Source: Solirubrobacter sp963837485 (GTDB taxonomy: Bacteria > Actinomycetota > Thermoleophilia > Solirubrobacterales > Solirubrobacteraceae). Taken from it: 64,000 nucleotides of DNA. Numbering within the stretch: the first letter of the stretch is position 1; every line of letters begins with the position of its first letter. Positions 35,689 to 44,676 of this stretch are shown here, in pieces. Made by a program: the position numbers and the translations under genes. Under the pieces are notes generated by a model. That model worked only from the letters and a program-made list of their open reading frames with translations, was not told the origin of the DNA and searched no databases. The stretch covers positions 264,433 to 328,432 of the forward strand of contig CAWINP010000018.1 of NCBI GenBank assembly GCA_963837485.1, written 5' to 3'.

Positions 35689-36027
35689 ATGCGCATCTTC
35701 GCCTACGACCGCTTCAAGCCCGGCGTCACACTCGAGACGATCGAGCCGTTCCTCTCCGAGGAGGTCGCCAATGTGTGGCGGCTGTGGAAGGCGGGCATCG
35801 TGCGAGAGAACTACGCGCGCGCCGACGAGCCCAGCGTCGCGATCGTGTTCGAGCTCGACAGCGTCGAGCAGGCCAGACGCTACACCGATGACTTTCCGCT
35901 CACGCGGGCCGGGTTCCTCGAGTGGTTCTTCATCCCGCTCATGATTCCCCTGCCGATCGAGACCCTCTTCCGAGCGGACGTCGACATCGCCCGCCCCTAC
36001 GATCGCACGGCCGAAGGCTCGAGCTAG
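35689..36027 (+). CDS. Muconolactone-isomerase-like small protein
   Basis: 112 aa dimeric alpha/beta-barrel protein. MRIFAYDRFKPGVTLETIEP, VANVWRLWKAGIVRENYAR and AIVFELDSVEQARRYTDDFP are typical; GFLEWFFIPL is the C-terminal signature of proteins often annotated as muconolactone isomerase-like. Function unproven. In the redox operon, 32 bp after the ABM gene. Confidence 0.75.
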   Translation: MRIFAYDRFKPGVTLETIEPFLSEEVANVWRLWKAGIVRENYARADEPSVAIVFELDSVEQARRYTDDFPLTRAGFLEWFFIPLMIPLPIETLFRADVDIARPYDRTAEGSS

Positions 36028-36041
36028 AAGAAGCAAGCCAC

Positions 36042-36722
36042 ATGGAACACGCTCACGACCTCGCGATCCCGAAGACACTCGCGGAAGCGCTCGACCCCGG
36101 CCGCGTGGCATTGATCGTGTACGACATGCAGATCGGCGTCGTCGGGCAGCTCGAGGACGGTCCGCAAGTGACCGCGCGCGTGGTCGACGTGCTCGCGGCA
36201 GCCCGGCGGGCTCGGATACGGGTGTACTTCACTCGTCACATGAGCCTGCCGAAGGAGCTGATGGGCGTATCTCAGCTGCGCACCGCGATGACCTGGCAGC
36301 GCAAGGACCGGGTCGAGGATGTCGTCTCGCCGCTGCTGCGCGGCTCACCGGGATTCGAGCTCCTGCCCGAGCTGGCACCGCGCGACTCGGAGGCCGTCTT
36401 CGACAAGCTCTCGATGTCGGCGTTCGAGGGCACACCGCTCGATTTCGCGCTGCGCGACTGCCTGATCACCGCGTTCGTGATCGTCGGCGTGGCGATGGAG
36501 GTCGGCATCGAGCCGACGGTCCGCCACGGCGCCGACCGAGGGCTGATACCGATCGTCGTCACAGACGCGTGCGGAGCGGGAAATCCTGCCGCCGCCCAGC
36601 GCTCACTCGATGCCCTCGCCTTCGCCGGCGATGCGATCCTGACCGACGCCGCCACGATCACCGGGCTCCTTGCCGAGGCGGACGCGCGACGAGAACCGCC
36701 GCCTCAACTTCCACGGCTTTGA
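36042..36722 (+). CDS. Isochorismatase-family hydrolase (Cys replaced by Gly)
   Basis: 226 aa. Triad positions: Asp28 (VYDMQIG), Lys122 (FDKLSMSAFEGT) and, where cysteine hydrolases have Cys, Gly155 (GVAMEVGIEPTV). True isochorismatases (EntB, PhzD) also carry Gly there, while nicotinamidases and similar enzymes have Cys. So it is not a Cys-type amidase; vinyl-ether hydrolysis is more likely (family knowledge). Last gene of the operon, 14 bp after the previous stop. Confidence 0.88.
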   Translation: MEHAHDLAIPKTLAEALDPGRVALIVYDMQIGVVGQLEDGPQVTARVVDVLAAARRARIRVYFTRHMSLPKELMGVSQLRTAMTWQRKDRVEDVVSPLLRGSPGFELLPELAPRDSEAVFDKLSMSAFEGTPLDFALRDCLITAFVIVGVAMEVGIEPTVRHGADRGLIPIVVTDACGAGNPAAAQRSLDALAFAGDAILTDAATITGLLAEADARREPPPQLPRL

Positions 36723-36771
36723 GCGCACGCGTGGTCACCTGCGGCATTGCCACGACTCCCCCGCGTGTGTG

Positions 36772-36796
36772 GTGCTCTAGGACGGGAGCGCATCGC
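36772..36796. repeat. Short end-copy of dispersed repeat
   Basis: GTGCTCTAGGACGGGAGCGC resembles the end of the 21640/45891 repeat. No other part of the repeat is visible here. Confidence 0.45.
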
Positions 36797-36908
36797 ATTT
36801 GGCGTCTAGCCGGCAAGGCGGCGGACGGCTCACCCTCCGGGCAGCGTTACATCACGGATGCGGCCGCGGCGGCGGATCGGGCGCTCACGGCCCGTGCCCT
36901 GGGCCGGG

Positions 36909-37331
36909 TCACCGTTGAAGGTCGAGCAGCCCCTTGGAGGCTGTGAGCGTGTAGTTCTCGCCGAACACGTTCAGTTGCTGCACGCCGACCTTGACGTTCT
37001 CGGTGGTGCCGAGGATCTCCAGTCGGATGGCATGCGTGAGGACCTCGTCGAACGTCAAATAGTCGACCGGAAGCGCCGTGGTGTTGGCGCTCTTGTCCAC
37101 GAGCGGAGCCCACACGTTCGCGGTGATGTTGTAGTACTCGAGCGTGTACTTCACGGCGTTCCTCGCGGTGAAGTTCACCCCGCGCTCCTTCCAATGAAGC
37201 TGGATCGCCGACACGTTGTACGGGTTCGCCAGGCCGACGATCAACGTCGGTGACGTGTCGGTATCGGCAGGCTGCAACCACGATAGGGAAGCGAGCACCG
37301 TCCGCGAGGCGGTCGCCTCGCGCGTGCTCAC
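36909..37331 (-). pseudogene. Discoidin-like (F5/8 type C) domain, C-terminal fragment
   Basis: About 140 aa with a galactose-binding-like pattern: PYNVSAIQLHWKERG, YTLEYYNITANVWAPL, VLTHAIRLEILGTTENVKV. Such domains close large secreted glycoside hydrolases. The frame stays open to about 37430 without a credible start or signal peptide, and no catalytic domain follows. The text is richer in Asn/Thr and less GC-rich than its neighbours. Probably the tail of a lost secreted enzyme. Confidence 0.5.
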
Positions 37332-37562
37332 TGTCCCTCCGCTGGCGACCTGTCGCGCAACAAGACGGCTCCCTATGACCCTCCGTCCGCCGCGGCCCGG
37401 AAGGGGATCCCGCCTTGCCCGCGCCGAACCCGGGCGACGAGCCCAGCGCCGACATGCACGAGCTGGCCGGTTCGCGCCGGGTATCGCGGGTCCGCCAAAC
37501 CGGCCGCAGCCGAGGGCCAGTCAACCCGGGGACGCTTCGCCTGGATCCGCCTCGTAGAGGCG

Positions 37563-38432
37563 CTATGGAAGCGATACCTGTTGGGTGAGGAACTCGCGGA
37601 TCGCGGCGGCGATCTCCTCGACGTGGGTCTCCAGGGCGAAGTGACCGGTGTCGAGAAAGCGAAGGTCGGTGTCGGGGATGTCGCGCTTGAAGGCTTCCGC
37701 TCCGGCTGCCAGGAAGAACGGGTCGTTCCTGCCCCACACCGCGAGCAGCGGCGGCCGGCTGGTGCGGAAGTACTCCTGGAATGTGGGGTAGAGCGCCACG
37801 TTGCTCGCGTAGTCGAGGAACAAGTCGAGCTGGATCTCGTCGGCGCCGCTTCGTGCTAGATAGTGGTTGTCCAGTCCGTAGCCGTCGGGACTGACTCGCG
37901 TGTCGTCCGGGACACCGTGCTTGTACTGCCAGATCGTCGTCTGCGGGTCGAGGAGCGTTCGGATCGCTTCGCGGTTGGCCTCTGACGGCTCCTTCCAGTA
38001 AGCCTGGATCGGGTTCCAACCGTCGCTTAGGCCCTCCTCGTAAGCGTTGCCGTTTTGGGAGATGATCGCGGTGATGCGCTCGGGGTGGCGGGTCGCGATC
38101 CGGAATCCGACCGGCGCGCCGTAGTCGAACACATAGAGCGCGAAGCGATCGAGCCCGAGACTTTCCGTCAGGTGATCGACGACGTCGGTGATGTGCTCGA
38201 AGGTGTAGCCGAAGTCACCTCGGGTCGGCATGTCCGACTTCCCGAAGCCGGGCAGGTCAGGAGCGATGATGTGGAACCGGTCGGCGAGCAGCGGGATCAG
38301 CTCGCGGAACATGTGGCTCGCAGACGGGAAGCCGTGCAGGAGCACCAACGTCGGTGAGTCAGATGCTCCGGCCTCTCGATAGAACACTGTCAGATCGTCC
38401 ACGTCCGCGGTGCGGTATGCGATGTCAGTCAT
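37563..38432 (-). CDS. Alpha/beta hydrolase with Asp nucleophile (dehalogenase/epoxide-hydrolase type)
   Basis: 289 aa. LVLLHGFPSASHMFRELIP is the oxyanion loop; the nucleophile elbow is YVFDYGAPVGF with Asp103, not Ser. An Asp nucleophile points to haloalkane/fluoroacetate dehalogenase or epoxide hydrolase chemistry. Acid in VWGRNDPFF, base His in DTGHFALE. ATG at 38432. It ends the minus-strand cluster that includes another hydrolase, a ScoMcrA head protein and an SDR. Confidence 0.9.
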   Translation of the reverse strand: MTDIAYRTADVDDLTVFYREAGASDSPTLVLLHGFPSASHMFRELIPLLADRFHIIAPDLPGFGKSDMPTRGDFGYTFEHITDVVDHLTESLGLDRFALYVFDYGAPVGFRIATRHPERITAIISQNGNAYEEGLSDGWNPIQAYWKEPSEANREAIRTLLDPQTTIWQYKHGVPDDTRVSPDGYGLDNHYLARSGADEIQLDLFLDYASNVALYPTFQEYFRTSRPPLLAVWGRNDPFFLAAGAEAFKRDIPDTDLRFLDTGHFALETHVEEIAAAIREFLTQQVSLP

Positions 38433-38485
38433 GATGGTTCTCCTATCCTCCAGACTGCAGACAACGGCAGGTTGCTCGCATGCCG

Positions 38486-39184
38486 TCATCGGCCCGGCGC
38501 GATCGCACGAACCGCTTCGAGCACGATGTCGACGACCGCGGACGGTGACGTGACCATGGGCATGTGGTCGGCGTGAGTCGTACGCACATGTGCCTTCATC
38601 CGCTCCGCCATGAACCGCTGGTTCTCGGCGAGGATCATGCGATCGTCTTCGGCCACAAGGAACCAGGTCGGCCGGTCCTTCCAAGCCGGACGCTGCACTG
38701 GGACGTCGATGCAAGCGACACCCAGCGGCCGCTGGGTGGCGGCGAGCATTGCCTGCTCCAGTGTCGAGGCGTGCTGGGCGAAGGCGTTGCCGAACGCCTC
38801 GTCGGGAAGCCAGATCAGGCCGTGGCGATCGGGACTGAGCACGGGAGCCTGCGGATGCGATTCCGCTCGGTGGAAGATGTCACCCACCGTCTCGCGCTCG
38901 TCCGGGGCCAGTGCGGCCACGTACACAAGCGACGCGACTTTCTCGTCGGTCGTCGTCCCGATGACCGCGCCGGCGTACGCGTTCCCGGCCACCACGGCCG
39001 GACCTTCGACACGCTCCAGCGTCCGATCGAGGCCCGCCACGTCGTCCGCCAGTGAGGTCAGCGGCAGTGGCGCGGCGACCGCCTTCACCCCCTCGGACCG
39101 CAGGCCGGCGATCACCTTGCTCCAGCTCGATCCGTCAGCCCAGCCACCGTGCGTCAGCACCACTCCAATATCGCTCTCGGACAT
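38486..39184 (-). CDS. Alpha/beta hydrolase-fold protein lacking the catalytic Ser
   Basis: 232 aa. VVLTHGGWADGSSWSKVIAG is the oxyanion region. The nucleophile elbow, normally GHSYGG, reads VVAGNAYAGAVI, so the Ser position is Ala69. The C-terminal His is in THADHMPM. Either inactive or a binding protein; related sequences with GHAYAG occur in actinobacteria. 10 bp separate it from the upstream small gene. Confidence 0.85.
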   Translation of the reverse strand: MSESDIGVVLTHGGWADGSSWSKVIAGLRSEGVKAVAAPLPLTSLADDVAGLDRTLERVEGPAVVAGNAYAGAVIGTTTDEKVASLVYVAALAPDERETVGDIFHRAESHPQAPVLSPDRHGLIWLPDEAFGNAFAQHASTLEQAMLAATQRPLGVACIDVPVQRPAWKDRPTWFLVAEDDRMILAENQRFMAERMKAHVRTTHADHMPMVTSPSAVVDIVLEAVRAIAPGR

Positions 39185-39194
39185 GGTGTGCGCT

Positions 39195-39494
39195 TTACGC
39201 GGTCGGTCGTCGTGGATGGATGGTGAAGCCGAGATTTCCTAGCACCTTGACTGCGCCGGTCTTCCCGCCCTCGAAATCACCGGAGGCGAGGCGCTGGCCC
39301 GTGGCGAACTCATAAGCCGTGCCTAGGATCGCCTTCGGCGGGTAACGTCGTCCCTCCCAGACCAGGTCGTAGGTCGTGGTAGGGGCGAATCCGTGCTGAG
39401 AGAAGAACTGCTCCGGCCCCAACTGGTCGTACTCGTTTATCGCGCGCAACACCTCAGCGTGGGTCACCTGATCCCAGGCAAGCGAATGTGTCAT
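39195..39494 (-). CDS. Stand-alone ScoMcrA N-terminal head-domain protein
   Basis: 99 aa. AEVLRAINEYDQLGPEQFFS, YDLVWEGRRYPPKAILGTAY and FEGGKTGAVKVLGNLGFTI match the N-terminal 'head' domain of the type IV restriction enzyme ScoMcrA (Streptomyces), as I recall it. In ScoMcrA it precedes the phosphorothioate/5mC reader and the HNH nuclease. Here it is alone, followed directly by metabolic genes. It may be a small DNA- or nucleotide-related module; function unknown. Confidence 0.75.
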   Translation of the reverse strand: MTHSLAWDQVTHAEVLRAINEYDQLGPEQFFSQHGFAPTTTYDLVWEGRRYPPKAILGTAYEFATGQRLASGDFEGGKTGAVKVLGNLGFTIHPRRPTA

Positions 39495-39598
39495 CTCGTC
39501 CTCCTAAGGTCGCATGGCATGCATTTCCCGCCGCGCCACAGCTCGCGCGTGGCCCATGCGCCGGGTGGCTTGTCCGGCGCACGGGCGCGCCGGGCTTC

Positions 39599-40432
39599 TT
39601 AGTTGCGTCCGGCCATGACGCCGCCGTCGACGTTCCAGATGGCACCGGTGACCCAGCTGGTCGCCGGGGAAAGCAGGAACGTGATGGTGTTGGCCAGGTC
39701 ACGGGCGGTCCCAACCCGGCCGAGCGGATGGAAGCCGTCGAAGCTGTGCAGGGTCTCCTCGATCTTGTCCTTAGGGACGAACCTCTCGTAGATCGGGGTG
39801 GCGACGACGGCCGGAGCGACCGCGTTCACCCGGATCTGGTGCGGGGCGAGCTCGATGGCCAGGTTGTGGGTGAGCGCGTGCAGGCCGCCCTTGGCCACCG
39901 AGTAGCCCGACGATGGGGTGGCTGCGACGGCCTGGTGGGCCCACATGCTGCCGATGTTGACGATGGCGCCGCCCTGGCCGTGCTCGATCATGCCGCGGAC
40001 CACGGTCTGGGTGAGGAAGAAGATCGCCCGGTCAAGCTCGAGGTAGGCGTCGTAGGACGCGCCGTCGTAGTCCAGGAACGACTTGGGGATGAACAAGCCG
40101 GCCGCGTTGACCAGCAAGGTGGCGTCGGCGTGCTCGTCAGCCAGCCGCTGGCAGAGTCGCTCCACCTGCATCCGGTCGGCCAGGTCGGCCGTGATCCCGT
40201 GCGCCGAGCCGTCCTCGGCCAGTGTCTGGACGGTCTCGTCGACCTTGCCGGGGTCCTGGCCGATGATGACGGCGCTGCCGCCGGCCGCGACGACGTCGGC
40301 GGCGGTCTCGCGCCCCATCCCACTGCTGCCACCGACGACCACCAGCTTCTGCCCAGCGAACGTGGGCATGGCCATCGCCCGCTCGGTCTCCTCCGTGCGG
40401 TTCTCGATACCTTCGGGCGAGTTCGCGCTCAT
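39599..40432 (-). CDS. Short-chain dehydrogenase/reductase
   Basis: 277 aa from ATG 40432 (ATGs a few codons later are possible). Cofactor motif VVVGGSSGMGRETA (GxxxGxG), LLVNAAG (NAAG), Ser in NIGSMW, catalytic pair YSVAK. Full-length classical SDR, probably NADP-linked. Head of the minus-strand cluster to 37563. Confidence 0.92.
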   Translation of the reverse strand: MSANSPEGIENRTEETERAMAMPTFAGQKLVVVGGSSGMGRETAADVVAAGGSAVIIGQDPGKVDETVQTLAEDGSAHGITADLADRMQVERLCQRLADEHADATLLVNAAGLFIPKSFLDYDGASYDAYLELDRAIFFLTQTVVRGMIEHGQGGAIVNIGSMWAHQAVAATPSSGYSVAKGGLHALTHNLAIELAPHQIRVNAVAPAVVATPIYERFVPKDKIEETLHSFDGFHPLGRVGTARDLANTITFLLSPATSWVTGAIWNVDGGVMAGRN

Positions 40433-40670
40433 GTAAGCCTTCCTTTCGTGTCGTCGTGCCGGACCGGTGAGGCCCACACGCGGCGTGAGGTCAGTTGCTG
40501 ACCGTGATCCGGAGCGTGTAGCGTTTCGTTAGTGCGCCGTGCGAAGGTCCAGGTCTTTACCGTCGGCCGCCTGGATTTGCAGGGTGACGCGACACAGCGG
40601 CGATCGCATCAGGGTCGCCCCTAGTCCGGCCCCGGGGCTAGTGTCCCCAGGCGTCGGGCTTGCGAACGCC

Positions 40671-40914
40671 GACGGCGTGCTCGACCTGTTGATCACCCGG
40701 TCGTCGTGATGGATCCGATGCTCGGGATCGCGAAGGCCGACATCGGCATCGAGGGCGGAGGCGTCGTCGGCATCGGCCGAGCCGGGAACGCATACGTCCA
40801 GGACGGCGTCGACCGGAGCTGACCGTCGGCGCCGGCACCAAGGTGAGCTCCGGCGAGGGCCTCGTCGTTACCGCCGGCGCGATCGACACGCACACCCGCT
40901 TCCTGACCCAGCAA
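40671..40914 (+). pseudogene. ureC: Urease alpha subunit (ureC) fragment
   Basis: Three frames read in turn as urease: DGVLDLLIT; then VVMDPMLGIAKADIGIEGG and VVGIGRAGNAYVQDGVD; then LTVGAGTKVSSGEGLVVTAG and AIDTHTRFLT. This is the UreC segment that leads into the nickel-binding HxH; the second His is Arg here. Shifts occur near 40698 and 40820. Nothing of the preceding or following urease sequence is seen. Confidence 0.8.
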
Positions 40915-41063
40915 GCTCCTTGGCCGAGCTCGACGACCGTGCAGCGCGCGACGGAGCGCGTGGAATGCGGCGCGCCTGGAGCTGGACGGGGCACCGGCCC
41001 GAAACTCTCGAAAGGGGTTGGGAGGCCCGCGCACGCAGGCTTTGGTCTAGGATCGTCCGGCCG

Positions 41064-43826
41064 ATGGCTGGCGGTGTTTCAGCTCGACCCCGGGTGCTGC
41101 TGCGCGGTCGGCGACACGAGTGCGCGGTGCTCGATGGCCTGTTGGGGGCCGTGCGCCGCGGACGCAGTGGGGCGCTGGTCGTGCGCGGCGAGCCGGGGGT
41201 CGGCAAGACGGCGCTGCTGGAGTACGCGATTGACGCGGCGTCGGACCTGCGGGTGCTGCGCGCCGTTGGGGTCGAGTCGGAGATGGAACTGCCCTTTGCC
41301 GCGCTGCATCAGTTGTGCTCGCCGATGCTCGACCGTCTCGATCGGCTTCCCGGTCCTCAGCGCGACGCGCTCGCGACCACGTTCGGGGTCAGCGCCGGCG
41401 CGGTGCCGGATCGCTTTCTGGTCGGTCTGGCGGTGCTGGGTTTGTTGTCGGAGGTGGCCGAGGAGCGCCCGCTCTTGTGCGTGGTGGATGACGCGCAGTG
41501 GTTGGATGCTGCTTCGGCGCAGGGGATAGCGTTTGTGGCGCGGCGGTTGCTGGCGGAGTCGATTTTGGTGGTGTTCGCTGCGCGGGAGCCCGGCGAGGAG
41601 TTGCGGGGGCTGCCGGAGCTGGTCGTCGAGGGCTTACAGAAGAGGGACGCTCGAGACCTGCTGCGGTCGGTGATTCCTGGGCGGTTGGATGATGCGGTGC
41701 GCGAGCAGATCGTGGCCGAGACCGGGGGAAATCCGTTGGCGTTGTTGGAATTGCCGCGGGGGCGGACCCCGGGGGAGCTGGCGGGCGGCTTTCGCCTGCC
41801 GGGGTCGCTGTCGGGCCGGATTGAGGACAGCTTCGTGCGGCGCCTGGAGGCGCTTTCGGCGCCCACGCGGCGATTGTTGCTGGTGGCGGCGGCAGATCCG
41901 TCGGGCGATCCGACGGTGGTGTGGCGGGCGGCCGGGCTGCTCGGGATCGACCGCGGCGCCGCGGCGCCGGCGGAGTCGGCGGGGCTGCTCGAGATCGGAA
42001 TCACGGTGCGGTTCCGGCATCCGCTGGTGCGGTCCGCGGTCTACCGGGCGGCGTCCCCACCCGACCGCCGCGCCGTGCACGCAGCCCTTGCCGAGGCGAC
42101 CGACCCGGACCGCGATCCCGATCGCCGAGCGTGGCACCGCGCGCATGCCACGGTGGAGCCCGACGAGGATGTTGCGCGCGAGCTGGAGCGCTCCGCGGGT
42201 CGGGCCCACCGGCGCGGCGGGCCGGCGGCGGCGGGCGCCTTCCTCGAGCAGGCGGCCGCGCTCACGCCCAGTCCGGCGGCCCGCGCCGAGCGACAGCTCG
42301 ATGCAGCGCAGGCGATGCTCCAGGCCGGCGCGCTGGAACCGGCGCAGATACTTCTTGCGGCGGGAGAGGCAGGCCCGCTCGACGAGGTCGGGCGGGCACG
42401 CGTCGGGCTGCTGCTCGGCCAGATCGCGTGGGCCGAGGATCACGGCAGTGGCGCTCCACCGCTGCTTCTGTCGGCCGCCAAGCGGCTCGAGCCACTCGAC
42501 ATCGGGCTCGCGCGCGAGACCTATCTCTACGCGTTCATGGCGGTGATCACCGCGGACCGGCTGACCACGGGCGGCGATGCACTGGAGGTCGCCATCGCCG
42601 CCCGGGCCGCGCCATCGCCGCCGGAGCCTTCAGGCGCCGTGGATCAGCTGCTCGATGGCCTCGCCGTGTTCGTTACGGATGGCGGCGCCGGGGCGACAGC
42701 GCGCTTGCACCAGGCGCTGGGCGCCTTCGCTGCCGATGAGCTCCCGACGGAGGTGGCACTGCGCTGGATCTTGCTCGCGTCTCACACGGCGCTCCTGCTA
42801 TGGGATCACAAGAGCTGGCAAGCGATCTGCAATCGGCAGGTCGACCTGATCCGCGATGCCGGGGCGCTCTCGATGCTCCCGTACGCCCTCATCGCCCGGA
42901 TCTTCGCGCACGTGTCCGCGGGCGAGCTTGCCCGGGCTACGTCGTTGGTCGAAGAGCTCGGCACGGTCGCCGAAGCGACTCGGAGCTCCGTCCCGCCGCA
43001 AGGGGCCATCGCGCTCGCCGCCTCTCAGGGCAGGGAGGCCGAGACTCTCCGACTGATCGACGCCAGCATGCCCGAGCTGGTGAAACGTGGCGAGGGAATG
43101 AGCGTGACGATGGCGCAGTGGGCCCTCGCCGTGTTGTACAACGGCCTCGGGCGCTATGAGAAAGCGGTGGCGGCGGCCCGGCAGGCCCTCGCGGATGCAC
43201 AGCCACTGGGAGTGGCCGGCTGGGCGCGGATCGAGCTCATCGAGGCGGCCGTACGGAGCGGGAACGTGCAACTTGCCGCCGACACGCTCGCGGGGTTCTC
43301 GGAGCGACCCACCGAAACCGACTGGGCGCTTGGCATCGCTGCTCGGTCGCGCGCGCTGCTGGGCGAGAGCGACGCCGCCGAGCATGCCTACCGCGAAGCG
43401 ATCGAGCGGCTGGATCGAAGCGGGGCGGCGGCATTGCTGGCGCGTACTCGCTTGGTCTTTGGCGAATGGCTGCGCCGCGAGCGCCGGCGCAGCGAGGCCC
43501 GCGAGCAGCTCCACGGCGCGCTCGAGATGCTGACGGACATGGGCATGGAGGCCTTCGCCGCACGAGCCGCTCGGGAGCTGCGGGCCACGGGCGAGCGCGT
43601 CCGCAGACGCGCCGTCGAGACCCGGGAGGATCTCACCGCTCAGGAGGGCCAGATCGCGAGGCTCGCCCGCGACGGCCTCTCCAACCAAGAGATCGGCGGC
43701 CGGCTGTTCCTCAGCCCCCGCACGGTCGAGTATCACCTCCACAAGGTGTTCAACAAGCTCGGCATCACGTCGCGTACCCAGCTCGACCGAGTGCTGCCGC
43801 CGGACGCAATCGCCGCAGTTCGGTGA
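41064..43826 (+). CDS. Large AAA-ATPase LuxR-family (LAL) regulator
   Basis: 920 aa. Walker A GEPGVGKTALLEYA (residue ~45), Walker B LLCVVDDAQWLD, then a long TPR-like region and a C-terminal LuxR HTH (LTAQEGQIARLARDGLSNQE, SPRTVEYHLHKVFNKLG). ATG at 41064 puts the first domain in register; there are in-frame codons upstream, but they overlap the ureC remnant. LAL regulators act as ATP-switched activators of secondary metabolism or sugar use. Target unknown. Confidence 0.9.
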   Translation: MAGGVSARPRVLLRGRRHECAVLDGLLGAVRRGRSGALVVRGEPGVGKTALLEYAIDAASDLRVLRAVGVESEMELPFAALHQLCSPMLDRLDRLPGPQRDALATTFGVSAGAVPDRFLVGLAVLGLLSEVAEERPLLCVVDDAQWLDAASAQGIAFVARRLLAESILVVFAAREPGEELRGLPELVVEGLQKRDARDLLRSVIPGRLDDAVREQIVAETGGNPLALLELPRGRTPGELAGGFRLPGSLSGRIEDSFVRRLEALSAPTRRLLLVAAADPSGDPTVVWRAAGLLGIDRGAAAPAESAGLLEIGITVRFRHPLVRSAVYRAASPPDRRAVHAALAEATDPDRDPDRRAWHRAHATVEPDEDVARELERSAGRAHRRGGPAAAGAFLEQAAALTPSPAARAERQLDAAQAMLQAGALEPAQILLAAGEAGPLDEVGRARVGLLLGQIAWAEDHGSGAPPLLLSAAKRLEPLDIGLARETYLYAFMAVITADRLTTGGDALEVAIAARAAPSPPEPSGAVDQLLDGLAVFVTDGGAGATARLHQALGAFAADELPTEVALRWILLASHTALLLWDHKSWQAICNRQVDLIRDAGALSMLPYALIARIFAHVSAGELARATSLVEELGTVAEATRSSVPPQGAIALAASQGREAETLRLIDASMPELVKRGEGMSVTMAQWALAVLYNGLGRYEKAVAAARQALADAQPLGVAGWARIELIEAAVRSGNVQLAADTLAGFSERPTETDWALGIAARSRALLGESDAAEHAYREAIERLDRSGAAALLARTRLVFGEWLRRERRRSEAREQLHGALEMLTDMGMEAFAARAARELRATGERVRRRAVETREDLTAQEGQIARLARDGLSNQEIGGRLFLSPRTVEYHLHKVFNKLGITSRTQLDRVLPPDAIAAVR

Positions 43827-44010
43827 GGACTCGTTTAGGATCTCCATCGGCCTCGAGGACACCGGCGGCGCAGCGCTTCCGGCGGCACGCCAGCTCGGCG
43901 ACGCCGCGCCCCGTGGGACCTTCATCCTCGACCGGACGCGTGCGCCTGCGTCGCTCTCCCGAGTGCGACAGGTGGTCTCCTCGGTGATCCGCTGGGTGCG
44001 TTGGCTCGAG

Positions 44011-44676
44011 ATGGCGCGAGCGTCTGGACGTCAGGCGGGGGGCGAGTCCCGCTCGGTGTCCCGCGACACGATGCGGTTGATGGCGTTCAGCGACGGCGTC
44101 TTCGCCATCACCATTACGCTGCTCATTCTTGAGATCAGGCCACCAACTGACGACAAGCACCTGCTGCACGGACTTGTCGCGCTCTGGCCGTCCTATCTCG
44201 CGTACGCCGTCACATTTCTGTTCATCGGACAGGTGTGGGCTAACCACCACGTCATGTTCGACCACATCCGTGCAGCGGACCGGACCGTACTGCTCCTGAA
44301 CACGGTGCTGCTGATGGTCGTGGCGTTCCTTCCCTTCGCCACCTCCGTGCTTGCCGGGGCGCTGCGCAGCGGACACGGCCAGCGAACCGCCGTCGGCTTC
44401 TATGGCCTCGCGTTCGGCGTGACGGCGCTGACGTTCAACGCTGTCTGGCAGTACGCGTGCCGCCACCGGGTGCTCAGCGAAGCCCTCGACTCTGCGGGCG
44501 CGACAGCCATCAGCCGGCGCTTTCAGCTTGCCCTGGCCTGGCTCGCGACCGCCGCCGCGCTTGGCGCCTTGCTACCCGTCTTGGGCGTAGCCGTGATCGT
44601 CGCATTCAACGCCTTCTATTGGCTCCCGATCCGAGGCGAGAGTCCGGCCGGCGAACCTGAATCCACGTCGGCGTAA
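44011..44676 (+). CDS. TMEM175/DUF1211 family membrane protein
   Basis: 221 aa. The signature FSDGVFAITITLLILEI on the first helix (RxxxFSD) marks the bacterial TMEM175-type potassium-channel family. About six helices follow (LYPSYLAYAVTFLFIG-like region, LLLNTVLLMVVAFLPFATS, LALAWLATAAALGALLPVLG). ATG at 44011 is a reasonable start; GTG at 43963 is upstream. Confidence 0.85.
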   Translation: MARASGRQAGGESRSVSRDTMRLMAFSDGVFAITITLLILEIRPPTDDKHLLHGLVALWPSYLAYAVTFLFIGQVWANHHVMFDHIRAADRTVLLLNTVLLMVVAFLPFATSVLAGALRSGHGQRTAVGFYGLAFGVTALTFNAVWQYACRHRVLSEALDSAGATAISRRFQLALAWLATAAALGALLPVLGVAVIVAFNAFYWLPIRGESPAGEPESTSA

